Below, piece by piece: positions 22,961 through 34,244 of a stretch of DNA of 64,000 bases (its first letter is position 1; every line of letters begins with the position of its first letter). The notes below the pieces were generated by a model that saw only the letters and a program-made list of their open reading frames with translations, did no database searches and was not told the DNA's origin. The DNA lies in assembly GCF_019649055.1 (NCBI RefSeq), contig NW_026570232.1, positions 806,001 through 870,000 on the forward strand. Direction: 5' to 3'. This DNA comes from Paramacrobiotus metropolitanus. Lineage: Eukaryota > Tardigrada > Eutardigrada > Parachela > Macrobiotidae. The translations under genes were made by a program, and so were the position numbers.

Positions 22961-24525
22961 CTGATTGGTTTGCCGACGTGACCTTTCGGTTTTCGTCTAA
23001 TAATATGCACAATCGCAATTTAAATTTACTGAAAGAGCAGTATGATGAAAAAGTTAAAAAAGCACGCAGTCAATCGATGCATATACCGTATTTCATATCT
23101 ATTGCTAATTTAATATTATCAAGTGTATCTCTCAAAATGCATTGCTGGGTGTGTGGTTTAATGGACACAACGCACCGTTTGGATGCACAGCAAAATAGTG
23201 CATACAAGGAATATCAGCCAAAGTGGACTGTGCCACATAATGATGTCCGCTTTCTAAAAAAATTCGCACATTCAAGTTCCTGCGCGGGCGCATTAGCGGT
23301 AACAATAAATGTTTTAATTACATCGGTATGTTGAAGATAACTGACCTGGTTAATTAGCTGTTTTCTCTTTATCCTACCGCAAAGTTTTGGTATACGATTA
23401 TTCTGGGTCAATTCCTCGATAAATGCAGAATTCTAACATATACATGTATTACACCCTCCGTGCTGATTAGTTATCGTACTCGTAGTTCTGCGTAGGTGTT
23501 GGCTTTTTATGTAGGGTTCGCGTACTCTGTCATGCTTAGTTTGCGCTCTTATTTTCGCCTCCTGTTGTTTGAAATCAGAGGAGGAACAAAAATGGGCAGG
23601 CATAATTTTACAAGATCTATCTGCAATAAAAATCCTTTATGTGAACTTCCTGACGCGGCATCTCCCAGCTTACGTTTTGCCAGATAAACGCGAATGGTAA
23701 AGGCAAAGCTTGTTACAAATCAGGTACAAAGAACAACTATATTCGTACAACTTTCACGCAGTTGTGCACGGTTTTCCTTAATTGTTAAATATCGTATACC
23801 ATGCAATATCAGTAGTACCTCCGTGTTCTGATGAACTTGACTTTAACCCGGGCACTACGTAATTTTGCTCCTGTTTGCAAATATTACTCTCTCATTATTT
23901 TGGCACACACATTCAAAATTAAGTAAATGAAAAATGAATAAATTTGAAAAATTTGTCTGGTCAGCAGAATAAAAACAATTGCTCATATCGGCCTGCAGTC
24001 TGTATATTGTGCTGATAAGGCGTAGATTTGACCGTTTGGCTCATGTTTGATTACTTGTTCATCGCTTTTCCCTCCATACTGACAATGAGTACTGAGTAAT
24101 AACTATTAAAGCTGTGAAATTCTTTTTCGTACATGCAATGCCAGTCCAGAGGAACTGAACATGTGTCTGAGTGCAAAACCCCAGCAAAATTCAAGTAGTG
24201 CAAGTGCAATGTACAATTAATGCCAAAAACACATTTTTGATGATACTTTTTTAAAGAAGGAAAATTAATGTGAAAGGTTTTCGCGATAATTATTTGTGGC
24301 TGTACACTGTATAGCCTGTACTAGCCCTACATATATATATATAGTGACTCGGAGAGCTTGGATGGACAGTTTTGGAAAGCTGATAACTACAGTATAAAAG
24401 TTTTTATTTGCAGTGAGACAAAAATAGATGCAGCGTTGCAGAATGGGACGCAAAACCGCTGTACGCTTTTTAAAAAATACGTACAGTATTCTCTGCACTC
24501 TGTACATTAACTGGCAAACTGGCCA
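22961..24525. other. Spacer between paralogues B and A, with an exon relic
   Basis: No complete gene. A minus-strand segment at about 23325-23248 reads as VSYLQHTDVIKTFIVTANA, resembling the start of paralogue A's second exon (TTNYLQPCSLYNVIVRASNA). It is either an unrecognised internal exon of paralogue B or a relic. A plus-strand open stretch to 23334 overlaps it but looks fortuitous. Confidence 0.35.
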
Positions 24526-25949
24526 TTAGCCAATATCCGGTCCCGATTGCGATCCATTGCAAAGCACCGGTATAGTTATCATAACCGGCACCATCGATGA
24601 TTTCCCGTTACTGGTATTTGTAGCGTAAACTTCCACGGTCTGGGTCGTTCCGGAAATTGGGGGAATCCCGGACACCGAAATAACACCGGAGGAATTAATC
24701 GTAAAGTACGGGCTGCCACCCAGCGAATAGGTCACCGCGCCGGAAGTAGACGTGGCCGTCACTCTCCCGATAATCGATCCGCTAACACAGTTTGTCGCCG
24801 TAAAGGCATAGGCGTTTTGTGAAAAGGTCGGGCTGATCCCGGTTGACACGCCCGTACATCCGGCAGTGTACAGGGTCACCGGCACCGACCGACTGCCGGC
24901 GCTGTTGGCGGCGATGACGTTGACCACGGTGGGACTGTTGGGCGGGGCGTTGGTCAGCGTAATCTGGCCGCTAAAAGGGTTAATGTTGAAGTATGGGGAA
25001 GCTAGGGAATAGTTGGTGGCACGAGCCGCGGTGACGACGCCCACGTAACTGTTGATAGGGCACCCGTTGCCCACGGATATACTGTAGCCGGTCGGCTGGT
25101 CGAAGGCGGGAATGGAGATGGCGCTGTTGGGGCACGATGTTTGCACGGCTACGTTGGTGTAGGGATTGCCCCGCTGGGCGTTGCTAGCACGCACGATGAC
25201 GTTGTAAAGGCTGCACGGTTGCAGATAGTTGGTAGTTATCTAAGAAATGCAAATAATTATACAAGATGAACATGTATCGCAATAACGTGGCAAAAAGATA
25301 TTTTAGTATTTCTATGTAACCGCAAACTATAAATTGCAGATCGCTAAAACCGACCGATGATTGCAGAATGACGGCAGTATGTTAGCTGGCGTATTAATTT
25401 TATGATTACCGTGCCGTCACGCAGATGCCTCACGAATGTTGGTTGACATATGAACTATGACCATAAAATAATCTGCATGCCAAACAAACCCCTGATTGTG
25501 AAGCCACCAAACTTTCAAAAATAAATCTTTGCGCATTACTTGATTTTAAATTGCTAAATGGTCATATTTCCAATTGATACTCGTATATCTATAATATTAT
25601 ATGAATCAAAAACGTGTCGTGCAACTTTTCGCCACACATCCGTATTATTGTTCGTATAATAAGTTCTCGTACAACTGGGAAGTTGGGAACATACCAGTGT
25701 TCCGTTAAGATAGTTGATGGCAAAATTGTTGGTTGCATAAACAATGGTCCATACTGTGGCAGACGGATAATTAACAGACACCACACCAACAGCTGTGTTG
25801 AGCTTAACATCGCTCGCTACGGAAAATGTATAGCTAGGGCTTGAAAAAGCCAGTGCTTGTGATACAGCAACCGGAAGGGCGTAAGACAATAAAAGGACAC
25901 CAAAGGTCACGCTTACGGTTGAGTGTGTGAACATGCTGATCATGACCAT
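24526..25949 (-). CDS. Secreted cadherin-like repeat protein, paralogue A
   Basis: Two exons, 25949-25695 (donor gtatgt) and 25239-24526 (acceptor tttcttag, stop TAA), phase 0, 322 residues. The N-terminus has a signal peptide (core VTFGVLLLSYALPVAVS); in-frame ATGs at 25949, 25943 and 25934 are alternatives. The repeat units follow: YTFSVASDVKLNTAVGVV with NFAINYLNGTL at the splice junction; YSLASPYFNINPFSGQITL; and YAFTATNCVSGSIIGRVTA with YSLGGSPYFTINSSGVISV. Each unit ends in a short 'V.AANSAG'-type strand and a Cys, so units are about 80-95 residues with one or two conserved cysteines. The tail is CNGSQSGPDIG. No membrane segment, so secreted. A TATA box lies 88 nt upstream of the ATG. 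It is the most complete member of the trio and shares most with B. Confidence 0.78.
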
Positions 25950-26036
25950 CTTGCCGGTATACCCTAAAGTCTGTCCCCTTTGCAATTTGCGTTACTGCAG
26001 ATTGACAATGAGTTGTTTTACGGTTTACCACGTGTC

Positions 26037-26045
26037 CTATTTATA
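26037..26045 (-). promoter_or_regulatory. TATA box of cadherin-like paralogue A
   Basis: TATAAATAG on the minus strand, about 90 nt upstream of the ATG at 25949. This would place the transcription start near 26015 and leave a 5' UTR of about 65 nt. It is preceded by the plain AT-rich spacer. Confidence 0.55.
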
Positions 26046-29000
26046 CAACTATTTTCTGTTCGGGAATTTTAAGAAATTTGTTGCATTTTGTCGAGATAGC
26101 AGTTTGTGGCAACATGTGCTATATCGTGCAAATTTTCCCACAACAGTTACTAATACGTAGAATAATAAGCCAGAAGTTGCGGTGAACGCTTAAATCACTC
26201 ACGTTTCTCCACTTCATTTTTCTGTTGAGGTTAAGCGCACTTCTACAGTTTTGCTAACTACCAGCAAAAGCAACGCTCCATAGTTTTATGACGTATTTGT
26301 GCGTGGAACAGACCATGATGTAAAATGTACCGTACTGTAATAGTATCGTTCGTATTTACGATAAAACGTGATCTGCGAATAAAGTTCAATAAACATCTGT
26401 ATGTTGTACGTACGTACATCCAATTCCACAGATCCTGATTTTATTATCCTCTTCCTGGCCAACGTGCCAATTTCTTATGCAACTTTACAGTATGTTAATT
26501 TTCCGGACGCCTGAGGTGTGCATACATTCTTCATAAACAAGCTATTTTCTCAAAAATTCGAATCCAACTATATAGTGTAGACTATAGTCAGCATAGTGAG
26601 TGGGCCTACGCTTAATTAAGCTTATATGGCTGCTACCGCTTATTTTGATGCACAAATTGTCGCGCATCAACACGCTACAATTATGACCTTATTTCTTCCA
26701 ATTTCCGCAGTTCCAACCAAATAGCAAAATTGGAAGAGAGTTTTCCCAAAGTATGTAGTGGAAAAAGTTTACGGTCTTGCGTTCGTTGCGTTCCTGCGGT
26801 CAGGCCGTGCAATATAAGTGGACTTTACGACGGACAGTTCATCAGTTCCATTACAATAGAACTGTAAAACGTTTCATGTGCTGAAACCGATGCGGCCAAC
26901 TTTATTGATTTAATTGTAAGTGTACATCAGGGACATATTATTGAAAATATGTATGCAGAGAGTATGTAAATATGTAATTCGATACAGTCACGCTACTTTG
27001 ATACTTGAATAAACGTTGTGGTATAATTAAACATGGTGACTGAGGCAGAGTGGAAGCAGAAAATGTTCGAAGAAGCCCATGCAATGATGCAAGTAGAAGC
27101 CACAAAAGCTAAATCAACCATGCACATGTGTTCTTTCAACAACACCCGTACACGCGAAGAAAAAACCATTTCACAACAAACGAGGAATTACACTCCGTTG
27201 CGGAGCGAGAGAGGAAGGGAGGAAACCTTGAACTTTAAGGTTGCAAGCACCGTTGGACACGCTGTATATGTTGCCATTGCGCATATGGTCATTTCCCCGT
27301 AGCTATATATGATAAACCATCCCGTGTCGGTGTGCGCCGCACTCAAGGGCTAATTCAATGTCAATTCAATCTTGTCCACTGCGCGTAGTACGTTATGTAT
27401 AAGTACATGTGTGTTATGCATCACTGGCTCGTTGTATCTGTTTGTTTCCTTTTGTATAACACCCCACGTCAGCGCGATGGGAGCGGGAAGCGGGATAATA
27501 GTCAGCTGAACATCTGGGCGCATGTGTTGGTTTGTTTATTTGATGCGGCGAAAAGGCAGCAGATTTGTTTTTTGTTCTGCCAGTGGGCTGCTGCTCGATA
27601 TGCAGGAGGAGAAGCCGGTTTGTGCAGGCCAACACTGCATCCGGTCCCGGATGCGTTTTTGAGCTTTGCAATGGAAAGGATCGGTGTGAATCGTGTGATC
27701 TATGTCTTTTACGGCGAATTAACTCTATTCTGGTTGTTGTGATGTAGTCATACAGGAAATACTGGACCTGGAGATTACGGCTTGGCATTGATTGTATTTT
27801 ATTAAGATTTGATCTGTTTTATCACGCATTTGCCTTGGCGGGAAGCATGCATAGAAGTATGGATATGTGGTGCGTCAATATATATTAATTCACTACGGTA
27901 CAAGTACAGCAATTCTTAATTTTTGTGGGCAGGGAAATTTACTTGTACTGTAATCTTACGCACTAACAAGCTGCACTTTCTGGTTCAAAAAGGCCGCAAG
28001 GAATTGCCTTGCAAATTATTAGAACTCGTTGAACAGGATTGTAAACTAAGTGCATAGATTTGGATACCACCATTATTGTTTGCATAGAATACGGATTTAT
28101 ATAAATTTAAAAATCTGTCTTAATTATTTCGTTCGATTCTTTTGTGCCATTTATACAACGTAACCACCTGAGCACGAGTCGTGCTACTTTAGATCATGAA
28201 AATACGAATAATATCGTTGTAATCTTATTGATTTCTTTTAATTACATAATGATGTTTTAAAGCAGACTTTACGATTAAAAACACATATGTATACCGTAAT
28301 TTCACCTACGCTATTGTGGATTTCAGTGTTAAGCGTACTTCTAGTATGCAAATCAAAAATCCTTGTTCGATGTAAATACCGGAAATGCTATGTCTGTGCA
28401 TGCAGCCGTGACGGATAACCATCATGATTGGTTACGCGAACGCTTTGGTGTTCACGGACACATTAGTTCCGGTGGCATCAAGTCAACGATAAAATTCGCT
28501 TCCAAATGGATGCGACAGAAAATAAGATTTCCAGAAAATTCCTACGGTAATTATCACGCTTCGGATCGAAAAACAAAAAGACTGCTTGCAAATGGAAATT
28601 TTTTTCGAGCTCTCCTACAAGTAGGCACAATCGAGCACCAATATTTGAATTTATTTTTAGGGTCAGTTTTAAAACATACGACATAACACTAGAAAGAGAT
28701 ATCAGTTAAAGCTTATTTTTAATGTCTGAACGCCAATTAATAATCTGGTTGCAATAAGCACTTTAGCGATCATTTGGTGTGGCTTGAATTGCTTGGGTTA
28801 AAACTTAAAACCATTGACAGGAATACAGTAGAATAGACAGTTCCAATACAAGTGTGGAATAAGTACATCTTTATTATGATAGAAAAATTGTGTGAATTTT
28901 GTATGCCGCCAAATAAAATACATACAAGTTTATTAAACTTGCATGTAATATGTAAGAGATACCACTGTAGCTGCATACAAAACCATATGTCCGTTTTACC

Positions 29001-29751
29001 GTTCCGCGGGTGTTTTTATGGTGGAACGGTAGGGTAGACACAAAATGCCACGAATAATTTATAATATTAATTTAGTCAGAGGCCACAGAAAATTAGTGTT
29101 CGTGGTTAATAACTGAACACTACCAATTACCAAACAATCACACTATTCGCACTTACTACTTACTTTAATCCAGGATAATGCAGAATGGCGGCAATAGCCA
29201 GCAAACGCGTTTGCGCGACGGCTGTTGCCGGAAATCCACTATTCTAATAAGACGCCGGTTTAATACTGCTAAATCAGGAAGACTGTCAGTGTCACTTGCT
29301 TTTATAACCTCGCAAATGTAACAAGTTTTTCATGTATAATATCTAGTCATCTTACATAGTCATACTGTACTAAGTGTACCACTAATTGCAAATGTACTAA
29401 TTAATTCTAAATTTAATTTATAATTTGAAAACTATATTTTATTGATAAAAGCCATATCTGTAACGTTAACACTAGTTACATTGGTGCACTACTTGATAAA
29501 TAACATTTTAAAAAATCGAAATACATTTTCGAAAATAAGCTGCCCCCACAAATCGCTATCAAGCCTTAAGTCGTGACGCCAATCCAAAAATACGCTGTTT
29601 GTTTAACTTTTTGTATGAACGCATACGGGAAGTTTTATTGCGTTGGTTTTGATTTCCAGTACGCTGTACAGATAAGTGCCTGTTTATGTGTATAAGTTTT
29701 TGCTTTGTTTCTACCTTGTAATCGCAATCCAGTTGTCGCAATCTGAGTAAC
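26046..29751. other. Gene-poor stretch, two unsupported open frames
   Basis: Mostly AT-rich with stops in all frames. Two plus-strand stretches look slightly more protein-like: 27033-27302 (89 codons; begins MVTEAEWKQKMFEEAHAMMQ, helical and charged) and 28390-28546 (52 codons; begins MSVHAAVTDNHHDWLRERFG and ends at a GTAATT donor). I recognise neither and could not join them to other exons. A short inverted repeat (taccgttcc / ggaacggta) lies near 28998-29034. Confidence 0.3.
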
Positions 29752-30024
29752 TTAAGCTGAAAGCAAGAGTTTTTCAATGCGAACGGATATTAGAGCACTT
29801 TCGAGACAACGACTTTGATGGCAGTGTTTTTTTACGATCATCCCCTGCGGGCTTTTGCTGGCAAGAGACACCATCGATTGCCAATAAAGTCGTCCATCGC
29901 GACAATAGCATTCACACTGCCTGCCGCTCATATCAGCTGTATGACCATGTAGTCGAATAAAAAGCCCCTCGGGATTTCGGTGGATTTCAATTCTGCTCGT
30001 CACCTGATCGCTGAATTGTCTCAT
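29752..30024 (-). CDS. Hypothetical small protein, 90 residues
   Basis: An uninterrupted frame from ATG at 30024 to TAA at 29752. The product begins MRQFSDQVTSRIEIHRNPEG and has a balanced composition with six cysteines in the middle and C-terminal half (CECYC cluster, later KKHCHQSRC). I see no signal peptide or known domain. Its codon composition is less AT-biased than its surroundings, the main reason to keep it. It could equally be a single exon of a larger gene or chance. No promoter or polyadenylation signal was identified. Confidence 0.3.
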   Translation of the reverse strand: MRQFSDQVTSRIEIHRNPEGLFIRLHGHTADMSGRQCECYCRDGRLYWQSMVSLASKSPQGMIVKKHCHQSRCLESALISVRIEKLLLSA

Positions 30025-33000
30025 AAAAATCAAATTTATCTTACTACAGCACTACCTCCGACCGTGACAACGATCCGCCGTCGTACCTTGCACATATGAT
30101 CATCGTTTTTGTTTAACAGGAAATCGGCCGCAGCCAGCCAGCGATTTATGCTGACGTGGATGTGCTTGATGGTGGATTAGCACGTGTGCGGCGTGTGTGA
30201 TAGCGGCGGATTAGTGTGAACGAGTGCGCGCGGGAGAGGCACGACACGGGCTGCTGTTGCTGCTGGATGAGGGGGATTTGTCGTTGTCGTCCAAGCGGGT
30301 GTCTGTCAGCGGATGTGGGTTTATTCTGGGATTATGCTTGACAGGCCAAGGTTGCGGTCGATGTCCATGTGAGCAGCAATCAGCGAAGCAACAGGTTTGT
30401 TTGATTTGTGTTGCCGTTTTTCAGCTTTGCTTTTATAGAAGTATTGCTGATGCAGAGACTTGCAAAGTACGGAACTTACCTTTTGAGTCTGTACATCTAC
30501 TGTTGAGTCTGAACGCTCACATCACACCAGTGTTGTTGTAGACTGTTATTAGTCAGCAGTCAGTTGAGCAGTTGAAGAATTGTTTTGTCGGTTTCGATTG
30601 TTTACGCATTTTTCACTGTTTGGCGATTAATGTCTTCGGAAAATTTTTGTAAGGGTTTGTCATGCAGATTATTTACAGCTTGCGTGGAATGATTATTTAA
30701 CACTGGGATTTTGTTCAAGCGCATAAGTTTTGTAGTAATGACTAATAATTTATTGTAGTTTTTAAGTCCTTGTTAATTACTCTCCTTTTGTTTTCAGAAT
30801 GAAAATAAAAAAGGTTGCCTGATGAGTTGGTTTATTTTTAGCCGAGGTATTTTTGTGAGGACGCCGCATTCTGCTTTAAAACTGAATCCTCAAGTCAAAT
30901 AATTTGCTTGCTGTAATTCTTCTGCGATTTGGTTTCGTGCCGTAAAATTGATGTGCTGTAATGCTTACAGACACATTGTCGAAATTCTACTGTTGTACTT
31001 TTTAAAATTGTTTTATACAGTAATTTATTTTTACCGGTTACAGTAATTGGCTTTTCTGTAATTTGATTTTTTTTAAGAGTTTTCGTTTAATTTTCCCGGC
31101 ATTGGATTTGGCTTACTAATAACTGTCCAATGTAGCGATCACTCTTCCATAGTGCTTGGTTTGACTCTTTGGGCTGGTCGTTATTGATGATTGCGTTTGT
31201 TGCTGAATCTGTTGTTGTGTACCGGAATGAGCATGCAGCTATTTCCTTGAAAACGCTCCAGATTCACGTTTTTATCGGTCGAAAAGTTACCATTATCGCT
31301 ATATTCTACTATCGGCATTGTAATTTTTCCCTCGTAAATTCACGGATGTGCCGATATATAGTTTCACTAAACGAAATATTATATACCCGGTTAGCAAAAC
31401 TCCACCGGTGCATTATTAGCGATGAACATTTCTCCGGGAGAGAACTTTATTTAAGTTGTTTTAGTCTTCTATGACTTGCATATTGAGTCCATCGTTTTGG
31501 CAATATTGTATAAAACTTGTCTTTGAATGCCCTTTTATGTGGTTTTGCTTTCTGTATAGCATCTGGTGAAGGAATAATATTTGTAGACTGTATGACTGCG
31601 GATTTGACTGCTTGAGACGCGTTTTTCCGATGCGTCAGGATTACCGTGCGGTTTCTGGTTTCCGCGTGTTGGAGTATTGGTACGTAAGTGCTTGTTGTGG
31701 TAATTGTTCGGCGTAAAAAGTGTGTCTTCTATGTTTGGATCGCGTGCGCAGACAATTGTCAAGTCTCGTGAATTATTTAGCACATTTGCCGTATCATGAC
31801 ACACTGAAGGGAAAGTATCCGGCGTTATTTATATGATTAATGATCGGGAGCATGTTTCCTTAACTGGCTGCACTTTTTGTGCGAGCGCACTTGGTGGAAT
31901 GTGTCGGCTTTTGAGTGCCTGCAAATATTCGGTAGATCGCCGATCAATATGACCGTTTCAAAAATGTCGGATACTGTAATATTGACTGGAAAATTGTAAC
32001 ATCATAATTAGTCGACTTTGAAGCATTTAAATCTACTTCTAAAGCAGTTAAGCAACAACATTTGCACCGAAGTAAATTTTGCTTGGATTAATAATTTCGA
32101 ATAGGTGTATGTTAACGCAGTGGCTGGCAGTCAGTTTTCTCTGTACTGGATCCCGGCTCGTTTAGAAAATCACATCAGATGGTTCAACATGTACAGTATA
32201 CTTTGTTTGTGCAGCTTCGAATTTTATATTTCTAGTTGATTATTCTGAAATTTTTAAAGCGGTGCTTTTAGATTCATGTCAGCACTTATTTTTGTAGACG
32301 TTACTATAGTCAGTTTTAATATTGTAAACAGATTCGGTACTGAATTTTTTGCGATGACTGGAAGGAAAATAGTGGCACCGTTGTTTCCGGGACCAAACTG
32401 TATACGAGCAGTTATGCACATTAGTGCAGTTATTTATTATTTCGCTCATCTGTCGCGCATTGCGCTTTTCATGCACGAGACACAGTGGCATTTGATGATT
32501 ATGTAATCCACGGGTCTGATCGTCATTAAGCACCGTTCCGACTGTCTGTTTGCATATTGGCAGTGAGGAAAATTTTATTACGGTTAAAAGTGCTTTGGCA
32601 AGCTAGAAATTTTATCGTTTATATCCACTTGACCGCCGCGATAGGAAATTTTATCTCTTCCACACCGCGATATTCCGTATCGGTACAAGGAGCTTGCACA
32701 CTGTATACGGCGGCGCTCGCTACAGCGGTGTCTAGTCGTTTCCGTTGACGATCGTACTCACGCTTCATACTATTGTATCGCATTACTTATCGAAATCAAC
32801 AGCAGCCACTTTCCAAGAGTTTTTACCAAGGCCATATACCACATTGCACGTTGGGTTAAAGGTGGTAGAAATGGGTTTCGACTCATCGACGGAAGCTTTA
32901 TGGCTTATTAGACTAGCAGGATTAGGATTAGGTCTCGTCTGAATTTTGTCTCACTTTTTATGGCCCACCGGAAGTTGGAAGGTTATGGCCTTTATTTTGT

Positions 33001-34215
33001 CATAAGTGAAGAAAGGCGGTTTTCAAGTGGTTTTGTTTAGCAGACACTCTCGCATGCGGTTCAGTCTACTCTAGGTAAGCTTTCTATGGTTTTTAAGCTG
33101 TTCATTATTATTTTTGAATTTGTTGCTTGAGTGCATCATTTGTAAAGTTGTGTAATATGTATTGCTGAAATAATGTTACTAACCGTAGGCTCACATTATT
33201 TACAATTTTATACTGCAGGTTGTATTCTTTCTTTAATAGTTTGTGTTCTACTCACGTGCATTGCCTTTTCGCTTAATTTAAATTGTTAACCCGGCAACGG
33301 CTCGGGTTTAAATTGGGTTCGAACGGGTGTGCTCATTGTGCTGCTGGAGTCAGTGGCTTTGTGACGTCTTATGCCTCTATTTATTTTTGCACATTTCTTC
33401 CTTATCATTTAATCTGCGACTGTGGTCAAAAACGTTTCCAAAGAAAACTGTTTCTAAATAGGGATACTTGCCTCATCAGCTTTTAACCGGATGGCAGAAA
33501 CGTTGCAAACGCTGGCTTTGGTTACAACTAACTTATTTATAACTTGGAATGGAAGAATAACAGGCGATATTGTTATAGCAATAAGTTGAAGATCTTTTCA
33601 TAACCGGTATCCAGTTTTACAAGTACTTTATATACAGCTTTAATCTTTAAGAGTCAGTAGCAATTTAGCAGTGGCGAAATGTTCTAAGTAGTGCATACAG
33701 TGCAGTAATTGTGAAAACTGATCGTTAAGGCAAAACCGGTCGTTAGAAAGTGTATCGAAAAAAGATAAATTTGCTGGGCTTATTTTTAAATAAGCTGGGG
33801 CTGTCAAATGCATTCCCAATTTGCATCCCATTGGAAGGAGTGCTTAGCAGTCTTTTGTTTATTATGGAATCCGACACCCACTTGTAACGTGCTATGAATA
33901 CTATCAACATTTCACTGAGGTGTCCCTCTTGAATTGTAGATGGACCTGATCAAGTGTCGCGTTTTTCTGATTGTGTTGATTGTGTTTACGCATATGGAGA
34001 TGCGTCGTACATCTTTTTGTGTGAGAAATTTAAATTTTATTGATGAACGTGCAGTGCTTCGCTTGTGGATGTACGGTGTGCTTATTTTCTACATTGCTCG
34101 GTTTGCGTTTGGAATATCTAATTATTAAGTGTTTTGATTTTTAGATCGCTATACAAGAATTTTCCCTGTGCCGCCATTTAATTTATTATGCCTGTTTTAG
34201 GTGTTTCCTCCTTTA
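30025..34215. other. Gene-poor region upstream of PKG; possible untranslated first exon near 30.2-30.4 kb
   Basis: A GC-richer block at about 30110-30400 ends in 'gaagcaacag' followed by a GTTTGT donor. It could be a 5' UTR exon of the PKG gene, whose first coding exon at 34245 is preceded by a good acceptor (tcctcctttag, ending 34215). The remainder to 34215 is T-rich on the plus strand, intron-like, with no gene. Confidence 0.3.
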
Positions 34216-34244
34216 GGCCTTAATTTGGTGAAACAACCGGCACA

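Noticed and set aside
22777-23334. Plus-strand open frame of 185 codons
   Set aside because: Overlaps cadherin-like paralogue B antisense in its first part; the remainder shows no domain and no splice support.
24526-25194. Reading paralogue A's second exon as a complete gene
   Set aside because: It lacks a signal peptide and begins mid-repeat. The exon extends to 25239 and joins a signal-peptide exon at 25695-25949 in phase 0.
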